A stretch of DNA of 64,000 bases, taken from Kitasatospora terrestris. GTDB lineage: Bacteria; Actinomycetota; Actinomycetes; Streptomycetales; Streptomycetaceae. Position 1 is the first letter of the stretch. Each line of letters opens with the position of its first letter. Of this stretch, positions 33,987-41,854 are shown piece by piece. The notes beneath the pieces are model-generated. The model saw only the letters and a list, made by a program, of their open reading frames with translations. It was not told the DNA's origin and made no database searches. The translations under genes were made by a program, and so were the position numbers. The DNA lies in assembly GCF_039542905.1 (NCBI RefSeq), contig NZ_BAABIS010000001.1, positions 8,184,001 through 8,248,000 of the forward strand, read 5' to 3'.

Positions 33987-35174
33987 ATGAAAGCCGTGAC
34001 CTGGCACGGGCGGCGCGACGTCCGGGTCGAGACCGTTCCCGACCCCGGCATCGAGCAGCCCACCGACGTGATCGTCGAAGTCACCACCACCGGCCTGTGC
34101 GGCTCCGACCTGCACCTGTACGAGGTACTGGGACCGTTCCTCGACCCGGGCGACATCCTCGGCCACGAGGCGATGGGCGTGGTCCGCGAGACCGGCCCGG
34201 ACGTGCGGAGCGTCGCGGTCGGGGACCGCGTGGTGGTCCCGTTCAACGTCTCGTGCGGGACGTGCTTCATGTGCGGGCAGGGCCTGCACTCCCAGTGCGA
34301 GACCACCCAGGTGCGCGACCAGGGCAGCGGGGCCGCCCTGTTCGGTTACACCCGCCTGTACGGCCAGGTGCCGGGCGGACAGGCGGAACTGCTCCGGGTG
34401 CCGTTCGGCGACACCCTGCCCATCGTGGTGCCCGAAGGCCCGCCGGACGACCGGTTCGTCCTGCTCTCCGACGTGCTGCCGACCGCCTGGCAGGCGGTGC
34501 GCTACGCGGACGTCCCGGACGGCGGCAGCCTCGCCGTGCTCGGTCTCGGCCCGATCGGCGACATGTGCGCCCGAATCGCCCACCACCTGGGCATCGAGAC
34601 GGTGATCGGCGTCGACCTCGTCCCGGAGCGGCTCCGGCGGGCCCGCGAGCGGGGCGTGCACACCCTCGACCTGGACGACCTCGGCGCCGACGGTGTCGTC
34701 GCGGCGGCCCGGGACCTCACCGACGGACGCGGGCCGCACGCCGTGATCGACGCCGTCGGCATGGAGGCCCACGGATCGCCGGTCGCCTCGGCGGCCCAAC
34801 GGATGACGGGGATGCTGCCCGACGCCCTCGCCGCCCGGATGATGACCACCGCGGGCGTCGACCGGCTCGGCGCCCTGCGCCTGGCCGTCGACCTGGTCCG
34901 TCGCGGCGGCACGATCTCGCTCTCGGGCGTGTACGGAGGCATGGCCGACCCGATGCCGCTGCTCACCATGTTCGACAAGCAGCTCACGGTGCGGATGGGC
35001 CAGGCCAACGTCCGCCGCTGGACCGCGGACCTGCTGCCGCTGCTCACCGACGGCGACCCGCTCGGCGCCGAGGGCTTCGCCACCCACCACCTGCCGCTGG
35101 ACGAGGCGCCCGCCGCCTACGCGATGTTCCAGAAGAAGCAGGACAACGTGGTGAAGGTGTTGTTCCGGCCCTGA
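33987..35174 (+). CDS. Zinc-dependent alcohol dehydrogenase (formaldehyde dehydrogenase-like)
   Basis: A 395-residue MDR-family enzyme. The catalytic-zinc Cys38 (LCGSD) and His60-Glu61 (ILGHEAMG) are present, and the structural-zinc cysteines are in VSCGTCFMCGQGLHSQC (C90, C93, C96, C104). The Rossmann motif is LAVLGLGPIGDMCARIA. The long insert (DDRFVLLSDVLPTAWQAVRY) resembles the glutathione-independent formaldehyde dehydrogenase branch. GAGGAG lies 7 nt before the ATG. It is 9 bp downstream of the SDR gene. Confidence 0.93.
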   Translation: MKAVTWHGRRDVRVETVPDPGIEQPTDVIVEVTTTGLCGSDLHLYEVLGPFLDPGDILGHEAMGVVRETGPDVRSVAVGDRVVVPFNVSCGTCFMCGQGLHSQCETTQVRDQGSGAALFGYTRLYGQVPGGQAELLRVPFGDTLPIVVPEGPPDDRFVLLSDVLPTAWQAVRYADVPDGGSLAVLGLGPIGDMCARIAHHLGIETVIGVDLVPERLRRARERGVHTLDLDDLGADGVVAAARDLTDGRGPHAVIDAVGMEAHGSPVASAAQRMTGMLPDALAARMMTTAGVDRLGALRLAVDLVRRGGTISLSGVYGGMADPMPLLTMFDKQLTVRMGQANVRRWTADLLPLLTDGDPLGAEGFATHHLPLDEAPAAYAMFQKKQDNVVKVLFRP

Positions 35175-35183
35175 ACCGCGCGG

Positions 35184-35208
35184 GATTCGGAACCGCCACG
35201 CGGGGTAG
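35184..35208 (+). promoter_or_regulatory. Sigma-B-like promoter of the YbdK-family ligase
   Basis: GATT (35184-35187), 15 bases, GGGTAG (35203-35208). The ATG at 35218 follows 9 nt later, again almost leaderless. Confidence 0.5.
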
Positions 35209-35217
35209 CCGCTGGCC

Positions 35218-36360
35218 ATGCTGACCATCGGTGTGGAGGAGGAGTACCTCCTGCTCGACCCGGAGACCGGGACCCCGGTCGCCAGGGCCGAGCAGGTGCG
35301 GGCCGCTGCCGGACTGCAACCGGCGCTGCGCGAGGGGGAGGTGCAGCCGGAGCTGCTGCAGGCGCAGATCGAGGTGGCCACCCCGGTCTGCCACGGGCTC
35401 GACGAGGTCCGCGACCACCTGCTGCGGCTGCGCAGGGCGCTGGCCGGAGCCGCGGGCGAGGCGGGCTGCCGACTGGCGGCGACCGGCGCCGCGCCGTTCG
35501 CCGACCGTCTCGCGGTACCCGTGACCCGGGTTCCGCGCTACAAGACGATGCGGGCCGACGCGCCCCGGCTGACCGACGAGCAACTGATCGCGGGCATGCA
35601 CGTGCACGTGGGGATCCCGGACCGGGAGACCGCCGTCACCGTCCTGAACCGGCTGCGGCCCGCCCTGCCGCTGCTGATCGCGCTGGCCGCCAACTCGCCG
35701 CTGTGGGGCGGCGCCGACACCGGCTTCGCCAGCTGGCGCACCGTCGTCTTCGGCCGCTGGCCGGTCAGCGGCGTCCCGCCGGAGTTCGCCGACGCGGCCG
35801 ACCACGACCGGCGGGTCGAACGGCTGCGCCGGACCGGACTGATCCGCGACAGCGGCGGGATCTACTGGATGGTGCGCTGCTCGGACCGCTACCCGACCAT
35901 CGAAGTGCGGGCCATGGACGTGCAGTTGGGCGTGGACGACGCGGTCATGCTGGCCGGGCTGATCCGGACCCTGGTCGCGGCCGCCATGGACGGGGACCTG
36001 TGCGGGCCCCCGTCGGCCCGGACGCGCCCCGAGATACTGGCCGCCGCCGTCTGGCAGGCCGCCCGGGGCGGAAGCGCCGGGCAGGTGTGGGACCCGCTCC
36101 TCGGCCGGTCCGCCCGGGCAGTGGACAGCGCCACCCGGCTGCTGGCCCGGCCCGCGCTGCGCGACGGCCGGAGCGACGACCTGCGGTACGTGCTGCCGGT
36201 GCTGGAGCGGTTCGGGGCGGAGGGCAACGGCGCCGTCCGCCAGCGCCGGGCCCTCCAGCGCGACGGCCGGGAGGGGCTGCTGCGCCTGGTCGGTTCGTCC
36301 TGCACCGGCGCCGCACGCCGGCCCGTTTCACGCCCGGGCGTCGGGGCAGCCGACCGGTGA
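35218..36360 (+). CDS. YbdK-family carboxylate-amine ligase (glutamate-cysteine ligase-like)
   Basis: A 380-residue GCS2/YbdK-type enzyme that joins an amino acid to an amine or thiol compound using ATP, as in gamma-glutamylcysteine formation. The opening TIGVEEEYLLLDPETG, the metal-binding MHVHVGIPD and SNGIYW-like region (DSGGIYWMVR) and the TIEVRAMDVQ block are intact. There is no Shine-Dalgarno, consistent with the promoter match 9 nt before it. Its 3' end (36325-36349) carries the promoter match for the next gene. The amine partner is unknown. Confidence 0.9.
   Translation: MLTIGVEEEYLLLDPETGTPVARAEQVRAAAGLQPALREGEVQPELLQAQIEVATPVCHGLDEVRDHLLRLRRALAGAAGEAGCRLAATGAAPFADRLAVPVTRVPRYKTMRADAPRLTDEQLIAGMHVHVGIPDRETAVTVLNRLRPALPLLIALAANSPLWGGADTGFASWRTVVFGRWPVSGVPPEFADAADHDRRVERLRRTGLIRDSGGIYWMVRCSDRYPTIEVRAMDVQLGVDDAVMLAGLIRTLVAAAMDGDLCGPPSARTRPEILAAAVWQAARGGSAGQVWDPLLGRSARAVDSATRLLARPALRDGRSDDLRYVLPVLERFGAEGNGAVRQRRALQRDGREGLLRLVGSSCTGAARRPVSRPGVGAADR
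36325..36349 (+). promoter_or_regulatory. Sigma-B-like promoter of the hemerythrin at 36396, inside the ligase gene
   Basis: GTTT (36325-36328), 15 bases, GGGCAG (36344-36349), an exact match lying in the last codons of the ligase gene. Confidence 0.55.
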
Positions 36361-36395
36361 CCGCGACCAGCGCGGCACAGGAAGGTGTGACGATC

Positions 36396-36956
36396 ATGGG
36401 ACACGGCGGAAATGTGATAGCGGAACTGCTGGCCGACCACCGCGAGGTGGAGGAGATGTTCGACCGGATCCAGGCCTTGCCGAGCGGGGACGAGCGGCGC
36501 CGCGAGGTCGCCGACGAGTTCACCATCGAGCTGGTCCGGCACTCGGTCGCCGAGGAGATGTACCTCTACCCGGCCGTCCGCGAGCACCTGCCCGGCGGTG
36601 ACCGCCTGGCCGACCGGGAGATCGAGGACCACGCCGCGGTCGAGCGGCTGCTGAAGGAACTCGAGGGCCTGGACTGCGACGACGTGCGCTTCGACCTGCT
36701 GGTGGACCAACTGGTGAACGAGGTGTCGGCGCACGTCTCCGACGAGGAGGCCAACCTCTTCCCCGCCCTCGCCGAGGCGTGCACCGCCGAGCAGTTGGAC
36801 GAGCTCGGGGACAAGGTGCGGACGGCCAAGAAGTTCGCGCCGACCCGGCCGCACCCGTCCGCGCCCGACACCCCGCCCGCCAACAAGCTGCTCGCCGCCG
36901 GCACCGGCCTGGTCGACCGGGCCCGCGACCTGGTCACCGGCCGCGGCCGCTCCTGA
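36396..36956 (+). CDS. Hemerythrin domain-containing protein (2 of 4)
   Basis: A 186-residue HHE protein: LLADHREVEEMFDRI, RHSVAEEMYLYPAVRE, IEDHAAVERLLKEL and VSDEEANLFPAL carry the di-iron ligands. GGAAGG lies 8 nt before the ATG. The tail ends KLLAAGTGLVDRARDLVTGRGRS. Together with the hemerythrins at 30886, 41329 and 42850 it forms an unusual concentration of paralogues in 12.5 kb. A role in O2/NO/redox handling under stress is inferred. Confidence 0.92.
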   Translation: MGHGGNVIAELLADHREVEEMFDRIQALPSGDERRREVADEFTIELVRHSVAEEMYLYPAVREHLPGGDRLADREIEDHAAVERLLKELEGLDCDDVRFDLLVDQLVNEVSAHVSDEEANLFPALAEACTAEQLDELGDKVRTAKKFAPTRPHPSAPDTPPANKLLAAGTGLVDRARDLVTGRGRS

Positions 36957-36977
36957 CGGACGGCACCCGACGGCGGC

Positions 36978-37193
36978 TCAGCGCCCGGATCCGGGCGCGT
37001 CGGGCGGCCGGGGAGGCTCGGGTTCCTCGGGCAGGTCCAGGCGCTCCACGCGGCGCAGGCGCGACCGCGGGCGGGGCGCCTGGCCGATCTGCCACGGCAG
37101 GGGCGGGTCGAGGTCGAGGTCGGAGGGGTCGGGGTCGGAGGGGTCGGCGGCAGGGCCGTCGTCGTCGGGCGCAGGATCCTTCGGCCGGTTCAT
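36978..37193 (-). CDS. Hypothetical 71-aa acidic/Pro-rich protein
   Basis: Starts at an ATG with AGAGGA upstream: MNRPKDPAPDDDGPAADP, then alternating Asp/Pro, and ends with a possible structured tail PPLPWQIGQAPRPRSRLRR and RLDLPEEPEPPRPP. It is probably largely disordered. No family is recognised. Its promoter match (37225-37249) is exact, which supports the gene. Confidence 0.6.
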   Translation of the reverse strand: MNRPKDPAPDDDGPAADPSDPDPSDLDLDPPLPWQIGQAPRPRSRLRRVERLDLPEEPEPPRPPDAPGSGR

Positions 37194-37224
37194 CGGGGAT
37201 TCCTCTCCGGGGCGGCCCCCGCGT

Positions 37225-37249
37225 CTGCCCGGCGGCGGGACGGCCAAAC
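37225..37249 (-). promoter_or_regulatory. Sigma-B-like promoter of the small gene at 37193
   Basis: Minus-strand GTTT (37249-37246), 15 bases, GGGCAG (37230-37225). It is an exact match. Confidence 0.6.
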
Positions 37250-37300
37250 GCGGCCGGACCCGACGCCCGGTCGAAGGCTCCGCCCGGGTCGGCCCGGCGG

Positions 37301-37325
37301 GGTTCCGGGTGGGGGGAGCGGGTAG
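37301..37325 (+). promoter_or_regulatory. Sigma-B-like promoter of the small gene at 37361
   Basis: GGTT (37301-37304), 15 bases, GGGTAG (37320-37325), about 35 nt before the ATG. Confidence 0.5.
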
Positions 37326-37360
37326 GCGCGGGGGAGAGAGAACGTCGGAAGGAGGCCGTC

Positions 37361-37540
37361 ATGGCCGAGCGGGAGGAGGACCGGAGCCAGCGTCCCGGCA
37401 GGGAGGTCCCCGCGCGGCGGGTCGGACGGTACGGCGCGCCGTGCCGTGACGCGGAGCGCATGCGGTGGGAGGACCGCTACGACGCCGAGACGGCGTGGCT
37501 GGACGAGGCCGAGCGCTACGCGGTGCTCGGCGAGGACTGA
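37361..37540 (+). CDS. Hypothetical 59-aa charged protein
   Basis: A small protein starting MAEREEDRSQRPGREVPARR and ending in an acidic, aromatic-rich helix (ETAWLDEAERYAVLGED). GGAAGGAGG lies about 6 nt before the ATG, an excellent site. There is no membrane segment and no known family. A sigma-B-like promoter and a following strong hairpin define a monocistronic unit. Confidence 0.65.
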   Translation: MAEREEDRSQRPGREVPARRVGRYGAPCRDAERMRWEDRYDAETAWLDEAERYAVLGED

Positions 37541-37556
37541 GAGGTCCTCGGTTGCG

Positions 37557-37586
37557 GGTGGGCCCGGCCGTCCGGCCGGGCCCACC
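37557..37586. terminator. Terminator between convergent genes
   Basis: An almost perfect 13-14-bp inverted repeat, GGTGGGCCCGGCC and its complement, with a very short centre, between the 37361 and 37594 genes. Confidence 0.65.
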
Positions 37587-37593
37587 GCCGTGC

Positions 37594-38340
37594 TCACAGC
37601 GGGCGCCGGGCGTCGCCGTCGAGCTCGTACAGGGCGAAGGCGTGCCGGATCACCGGTTGCGCCACGTTGCGGACCGGCACGCCGCCGGTGGTCAGGCCCC
37701 GCTCGGTGCCGGCGTGGGCGTGGCCGTGCACGGCGAGGTCGGCGCCGCCCGCGTCGATCGCCTCGGCGAGCAGGTAGCTGCCGAGGAAGGGGTAGATCTC
37801 CAGCGGCTCTCCGGCCAGTGTGTCGGGCACCGGGGAGAAGTGGGTGAGGGCGATCCGCAGGTCGCACCCGGCCAGCCCTTCCAGTGCCTCGTGCAGGCCC
37901 TCGGCGAGCCGGCGCGAGTAGCGGACGAACGCCTTCATCTCCTCCTCGCCGAACTCGCTGCAGCAGCGGCCGGGGAAGCCGCCTCCGAAGCCCTTGGTGC
38001 CGGCCACCCCGACCCGCCGCCCCGCCAGGGTCAGGACCGTCGCCGAGCCCTCCAGGACACCGACCCCGCCCTCGTCGCGCAGGATCGCGGCGACCTCGTC
38101 CGGACGGCCGGCCTGGTGGTCGTGGTTGCCGAGCACGGCGAGCACCGGCACCGGCAGGCCGGCGACCTCGGCGGCGACCGTCCGGGCCTCCTCCGCCGAG
38201 CCGTGCCGGGTGAGGTCGCCTGCCAGCAGCAGCACGTCGGCCTGGCCGTCGAGCGCCTGGAACGCGCCGCGGTAGCGGCCGGCGGCGTCCGGCGCCAGGT
38301 GGATGTCGCCGACCGCGGCGACCCGCACCGGGCCGCTCAC
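37594..38340 (-). CDS. Calcineurin-like metallophosphoesterase
   Basis: A 248-residue phosphoesterase. Metal-binding blocks GDIHLAP, LLAGDLTRHG, LGNHDHQ, ALTHFSPV and VHGHAHAG are intact. The substrate could be a nucleotide, phospholipid or phosphoprotein. It starts at a GTG overlapping the stop of the BON-like gene (GTGA, 4 nt), so it is the last gene of a four-gene coupled operon. Confidence 0.92.
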   Translation of the reverse strand: MSGPVRVAAVGDIHLAPDAAGRYRGAFQALDGQADVLLLAGDLTRHGSAEEARTVAAEVAGLPVPVLAVLGNHDHQAGRPDEVAAILRDEGGVGVLEGSATVLTLAGRRVGVAGTKGFGGGFPGRCCSEFGEEEMKAFVRYSRRLAEGLHEALEGLAGCDLRIALTHFSPVPDTLAGEPLEIYPFLGSYLLAEAIDAGGADLAVHGHAHAGTERGLTTGGVPVRNVAQPVIRHAFALYELDGDARRPL

Positions 38341-38591
38341 GGGACCTGCTCCGGGTGGTCGGGGGCCGCCATGTCGGCGAGCGCGATGTCGGAGTGCACG
38401 TCCAGGCCGTCCAGTTCGGCGGCGATGGTGCGGAGCAGGTGCTCGCGGGCCGCCGGGCTGGAGACCACGGCGGACAGCAGCACGACGTCGCCGCGGAACT
38501 CCACCCGCAGGCCCAGTTCGGCGAACGGCCCGCCGGCCAGCAGCTGTTGGAGCCGGGCGACCCGGTACTCGACGTGGACGGGGGTGCTCAT
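38337..38591 (-). CDS. Small BON-like domain protein
   Basis: An 84-residue protein resembling a single BON domain: VEFRGDVVLLSAVVSSPAAR, EHLLRTIAAELDG and VHSDIA give the alpha-beta-beta-alpha-beta pattern, with a conserved Gly replaced. There is no signal peptide, so it is cytoplasmic, unlike the usual exported BON proteins. It overlaps both neighbours by 4 nt (ATGA and GTGA). The assignment rests on the pattern alone. Confidence 0.6.
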   Translation of the reverse strand: MSTPVHVEYRVARLQQLLAGGPFAELGLRVEFRGDVVLLSAVVSSPAAREHLLRTIAAELDGLDVHSDIALADMAAPDHPEQVP

Positions 38592-39220
38592 CCGGGTACC
38601 TCCAGGGGAAGGGTCGGCTCCTCGGGGCCGATCACGTCCAGCCGCTCCAGCAGGAAGAGGAAGGCGTCCGCCATCGGCAGACCGCGGCAGCGCTCGCGCA
38701 CCGCCGCCCAGTCCACCCGCTCGCGCAGCGTCCGCGCGACCGGCAGGGTGGCGCCGAAGTCGCAGTGGTGCTCGGAGAAGGCGGTGAGCTGGCTGGCCAT
38801 CAGGTCGGTGGGGGAGAGGACCGGCATCCAGACCGAATCCACCGGGAGCACCTGGGCCCGCTCCAGCAGCTCGGCGGTGACCGGACGGTCCGACAGGTCG
38901 AAGATCAGGTCGATCGGGTGACCCCGGAAGTCCGCCTTGACCAGCCAGTCCTCCGGCGGCGACCAGACCCGCAGGCCGGCCCCGCGCAGCACCTCGACGA
39001 CGTCCGCCGCGTCCTCGCGCAGCACGCAGAAGTCGGTGTCGTGCACGGTGCGCCGGGCCACCCCGTGGGCGTACGCGGCCACGCTGCCGGCCAGCGCGAA
39101 GCGGTGGCCGCTGGCCTTCAGCAGCCCGGCCACCTGCTTGGTGGCCTCCAGGATGCCCTGCCAGGGGTCGGCCGGGGCGGCCTGCGCGGGCCGGGCGGGG
39201 TCGGCGCCTCGACGGTTCAC
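38588..39220 (-). CDS. Nucleotidyltransferase-fold protein
   Basis: A 210-residue protein with a minimal nucleotidyltransferase signature: AGSVAAYAHG (Gly45-Ser46) and the paired acidic residues in VHDTDFCV (Asp61 and Asp63). This resembles AbiEii/MNT-type proteins or tRNA-adding homologues, without an obvious partner domain. GAGGAGG lies about 8 nt before the GTG. The 4-nt overlaps with both neighbours indicate coupling. The nucleotide and target are unknown. Confidence 0.75.
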   Translation of the reverse strand: MNRRGADPARPAQAAPADPWQGILEATKQVAGLLKASGHRFALAGSVAAYAHGVARRTVHDTDFCVLREDAADVVEVLRGAGLRVWSPPEDWLVKADFRGHPIDLIFDLSDRPVTAELLERAQVLPVDSVWMPVLSPTDLMASQLTAFSEHHCDFGATLPVARTLRERVDWAAVRERCRGLPMADAFLFLLERLDVIGPEEPTLPLEVPG

Positions 39221-39855
39221 GTCGTCGTCCTCCTCAGCGACGCACCCGGCCCGGGAACGGCCGGTACCAGCCAGTCGCCCGGGTCGTCCGAGTGCTCGAC
39301 CGCGTTCAGGACGGCCAGGGTGCTGCGGTGGTGCAGCCCGCGGCCGGTGAGGGCCGTCGCGGCCCGCTCGCGGAGCGCCGCGCGGGCCCAGGTCAGCTGC
39401 GCCACCGTACCGGGCCGGCAGACCGCGGCGAGGTCGAGCAGGACGCGCAGTCCCGTCACCGGGGCGACGCAGCACAGGGTGTCCCAGAGCAGCAGGTTGT
39501 CACCGGTCATCAGGTACAGGCGGCGCAGCTCGTGCAGCAGCACCAGCCCCGGGTCGCGGGAGCGCCCCGGGATCGGCTCGGGGCGCTGCACCCGCACCGG
39601 CCCGAGGCCGAGGCCCGGAGGGCGTCGCTGGTGGATCCGGGCCGGGATCGGTGGCGGAGGCTCGGTGAGCCGGGCGATCCACCCCGCGTGACCGCGGGAG
39701 ACCTCCGCGAGTTCGGCGGCCGCCCCGGCGAGGCCGTGACCCCCGCCGGTACGGCCGGCGAGTTCGGTGAGCTCCTCGGCGAGCCGCCGCTCGCCCTCCC
39801 ACAGATCGAGCAGGACGAGCCGGACCTGCACCGTCATCGGGGCCGCGCCGTCCAT
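39217..39855 (-). CDS. Hypothetical, probably helical protein heading the four-gene operon
   Basis: A 212-residue protein I do not recognise. It opens DGAAPMTVQVRLVLLDLWEG with an all-helical look, includes AGHAGWIARLTEPPPP and a Pro-rich linker, then a helical half with LHELRRLYLMTGDNLLLWDT. The start is uncertain among GTG 39867, ATG 39855 and ATG 39837; the middle is chosen. The first half resembles DinB/ferritin-like bundles. It is preceded by an exact GTTT-N15-GGGCAG promoter and overlaps the nucleotidyltransferase start by 4 nt. Confidence 0.6.
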   Translation of the reverse strand: MDGAAPMTVQVRLVLLDLWEGERRLAEELTELAGRTGGGHGLAGAAAELAEVSRGHAGWIARLTEPPPPIPARIHQRRPPGLGLGPVRVQRPEPIPGRSRDPGLVLLHELRRLYLMTGDNLLLWDTLCCVAPVTGLRVLLDLAAVCRPGTVAQLTWARAALRERAATALTGRGLHHRSTLAVLNAVEHSDDPGDWLVPAVPGPGASLRRTTT

Positions 39856-39894
39856 GCTCCTCGCCACCCTCCTCGGCCGGACACGTGGGCGCGT

Positions 39895-39919
39895 CTGCCC
39901 ACCGCGACCGGCGGAAAAC
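39895..39919 (-). promoter_or_regulatory. Sigma-B-like promoter of the four-gene operon
   Basis: Minus-strand GTTT (39919-39916), 15 bases, GGGCAG (39900-39895), about 40 nt before the first gene. Confidence 0.6.
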
Positions 39920-39940
39920 CGATCGGGTGAGCCGGTCGGC

Positions 39941-39965
39941 GGCTTGTTCCCCGGTGACGGGGTAG
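39941..39965 (+). promoter_or_regulatory. Sigma-B-like promoter of the small gene at 39975
   Basis: GGCT (39941-39944), 15 bases, GGGTAG (39960-39965). Nearly leaderless, since the ATG follows after 9 nt. Confidence 0.45.
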
Positions 39966-39974
39966 GCGCGAGCC

Positions 39975-40145
39975 ATGACTACTGAGAACGGGACCGGCCA
40001 CCCGCAGGACGAATGGCCGCCGACGGAGACAGTCGAGTCGAGGATGACGGGTGAGGGGTCGCCGCCGCCCCCGGACGAGGAGGACAAGACGGCGGAGAAC
40101 GGCCCGGAGTTCGCGGAGACGGACGGGGCCGAGGACGACGGATGA
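39975..40145 (+). CDS. Small acidic protein (56 aa)
   Basis: ATG frame reading MTTENGTGHPQDEWPPTETV, then a Glu/Asp-rich disordered tail. It has no hydrophobic segment and no known family. There is no Shine-Dalgarno, and the ATG sits just after a promoter match. Comparable tiny acidic proteins precede several genes in this region. Its TGA overlaps an alternative ATG of the next frame. Confidence 0.5.
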   Translation: MTTENGTGHPQDEWPPTETVESRMTGEGSPPPPDEEDKTAENGPEFAETDGAEDDG

Positions 40146-40198
40146 GGTTTCGACCGCCGGGCCGGCGGCTAGACGCCCAGGCCGAGGAGGTGGACCCG

Positions 40199-40453
40199 AT
40201 GATGACGGAGCCCGCCGTCCGGTACGCCGTGGTCCTGCCGTCCAACGGCGCGGGGCACGGCGAGGCCCAGGTGGTGGTCGTCTGCCGCCTCGGCGTCGCG
40301 GGGCCGAACGGCGGATGGCTGTACGCCGACGCGCAGGCCCTGTTCCGGGTGGAGATCCTCGGCGACACCGCCCGGCGGATCGGACCCGACGGCCGGGCGG
40401 TGGACGGGATGCTGTGGCACGCCGTGCCACTCCCGGACAGATCGCGATGGTGA
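40199..40453 (+). CDS. Hypothetical 84-aa protein
   Basis: The start is ATG 40199 with GAGGAGG 8 nt upstream (an earlier in-frame ATG at 40142 has no such site). It contains VRYAVVLPSNGAGHGEAQVV and LGVAGPNGGWLYADAQALFRV and looks like a small beta-rich protein. No family was recognised. A weak promoter-like match (GTTT-N16-GGCTAG) covers 40147-40172. Confidence 0.55.
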   Translation: MMTEPAVRYAVVLPSNGAGHGEAQVVVVCRLGVAGPNGGWLYADAQALFRVEILGDTARRIGPDGRAVDGMLWHAVPLPDRSRW

Positions 40454-40496
40454 AGCGGACGGCGGACCGGTCCGCGTGGCGGAAGGGACGAGTGGC

Positions 40497-41270
40497 ATGC
40501 GGACGACGCACCCCGGACCGGTCGCCGTGACCGGGCGCTGCGAGCCGGCGGTACCGTGCTGGGCCGGTCTGCTGACCGGCAGCCTGCCGACCGCGCTCGA
40601 CTTCTACGGCCCGCTGCTCGGCTGGGAGTTCGACCGGCCGGGCGGCGGGCGCTGGGTGACCGCCCGGGCGGCCGGCACGCCGGTGGCCTTCCTGGCCGGC
40701 GACGGCCCGGCGGACCGGGCGGCCTGGATCCCGTACTTCGGCACCGAGGACGCGGACCGGACCGCCGAACTGGTCCGCGAGTGCGGCGGCACGCTGGCGG
40801 TCGGGGCGATCGAAACCCGCCTCGGCCGCTTCGCGGTCGCGGCCGACCCGCAGGGCGCGGCGTTCGGCATCCGGCAGGTCGACGGGGTCGACGCGTGCGC
40901 GCTCGGCCCCGGCGCGCCCTTCGGGGCGGAGCTGCGCTGTCCCGATCCGTTCGCGGCCGCGGTCTTCTACGGCGAGGTCTTCGAGTGGGAGCAACGGCCG
41001 CGCATCGACATCGCCTTCGAGGACGACCGGGTGGTGGTCCGGGCCGGCGGGGTGGCCGCGGCGGCGCTGCGCCGGGCCGACGGCGACGGGCACGACGGAC
41101 AGCACGCCCGGTGGGAGGTGCTGTTCGCGGTCCCCGACCTCGACCGGGCGGTGCGCAGGGCCGCCGGCCTGCGGGGCGGCGTCCGGCGGGAACTCGGCGC
41201 CGGGGCGGCCCGGCGGGTCCTGCTCACCGACCCGCAGGGCGCGAGGTTCGCGGTCCTGGGCGCGAGCTGA
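40497..41270 (+). CDS. Two-domain VOC-family (glyoxalase/bleomycin-resistance fold) protein
   Basis: A 257-residue protein with two VOC modules: residues about 16-125 (CWAGLLTGSLPTALDFYGPL...GWEF) and about 145-255 (GAELRCPDPFAAAVFYGEVF). The order is that of the CFP30B/27-kDa antigen-type proteins. GGAAGGGA lies about 9 nt before the ATG. The enzyme activity is unknown; metal-ligand residues are not the classic glyoxalase set. It converges on the hemerythrin gene across a short tandem repeat. Confidence 0.85.
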   Translation: MRTTHPGPVAVTGRCEPAVPCWAGLLTGSLPTALDFYGPLLGWEFDRPGGGRWVTARAAGTPVAFLAGDGPADRAAWIPYFGTEDADRTAELVRECGGTLAVGAIETRLGRFAVAADPQGAAFGIRQVDGVDACALGPGAPFGAELRCPDPFAAAVFYGEVFEWEQRPRIDIAFEDDRVVVRAGGVAAAALRRADGDGHDGQHARWEVLFAVPDLDRAVRRAAGLRGGVRRELGAGAARRVLLTDPQGARFAVLGAS

Positions 41271-41276
41271 GCAGCC

Positions 41277-41339
41277 GCGGTCAGGGCTCCGGCCGCGGTC
41301 GGGGCTCCCGCGGTCGGGGCTCCAGCGGTCAGGGCTCCA
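41277..41339. repeat. Tandem minisatellite, 15-bp unit, four copies
   Basis: Units GCGGTC(A/G)GGGCTCC(A/C): copy 1 at 41277-41290, copies at 41295-41309, 41310-41324 and 41325-41339. The last runs into the hemerythrin stop. The first copy is followed by an extra GGCC. It lies between two converging genes. Confidence 0.7.
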
Positions 41340-41826
41340 GCGCGTCGGCGAAGCGCCGCAGCAGGCCGGGCTTCTCCGGCTCGCGGGGCGCCGTCTCGCG
41401 GACCGCCTGCATCCGTTCGCCGATCCGGCGGAGCTCGGTGCGGCCGATGGCGGCCCGGACCTGAGGGAACCACTCGCCCTCCTCGGCGTCGAGGTGGCGG
41501 GAGACGGTCCCGATCAGGACGCGGAGTTTGGCGTCGCGCTGCGGGTCGCCGTCGTTCATCACGGCGATCTCCTGGCAGAGCAGGTCGGAGACGTGGTGCT
41601 CCTGCTGGGCGACCCGCATGGCGTCGGCGAGTTCGGGCACCTGGCGGCGCACCTCCGGGTACACCACCTCGTCCTCGAGGTAGGTGTGGACGGTCAGCTC
41701 GTGGACGATCCGCTCGGCGTCCTCGGCGCGGGCGGAGTCCGTCGTACCGGGCGCGAGGTAGTCGCGGAACAGGTGCCGGAGCTTGCGGTGGTCCTCGCGC
41801 AGCAGAACGATGGCATCGGTGGACAT
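41329..41826 (-). CDS. Hemerythrin domain-containing protein (3 of 4)
   Basis: A 165-residue HHE protein: LLREDHRKLRHLFRDYL, VHTYLEDEVVYPEVRR, QQEHHVSDLLCQEIA and RHLDAEEGEWFPQVR carry the His/Glu/Asp ligands. AAGGAGG lies 6 nt before the ATG. The last codons lie in a minisatellite repeat. A weaker promoter match (GTTT-N16-GGGACA) is upstream. Sequence is close to the streptomycete hemerythrin/HHE family. Confidence 0.92.
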   Translation of the reverse strand: MSTDAIVLLREDHRKLRHLFRDYLAPGTTDSARAEDAERIVHELTVHTYLEDEVVYPEVRRQVPELADAMRVAQQEHHVSDLLCQEIAVMNDGDPQRDAKLRVLIGTVSRHLDAEEGEWFPQVRAAIGRTELRRIGERMQAVRETAPREPEKPGLLRRFADALEP

Positions 41827-41854
41827 GGCGCCCTCCTTGCTGGGTGGCTGCACG

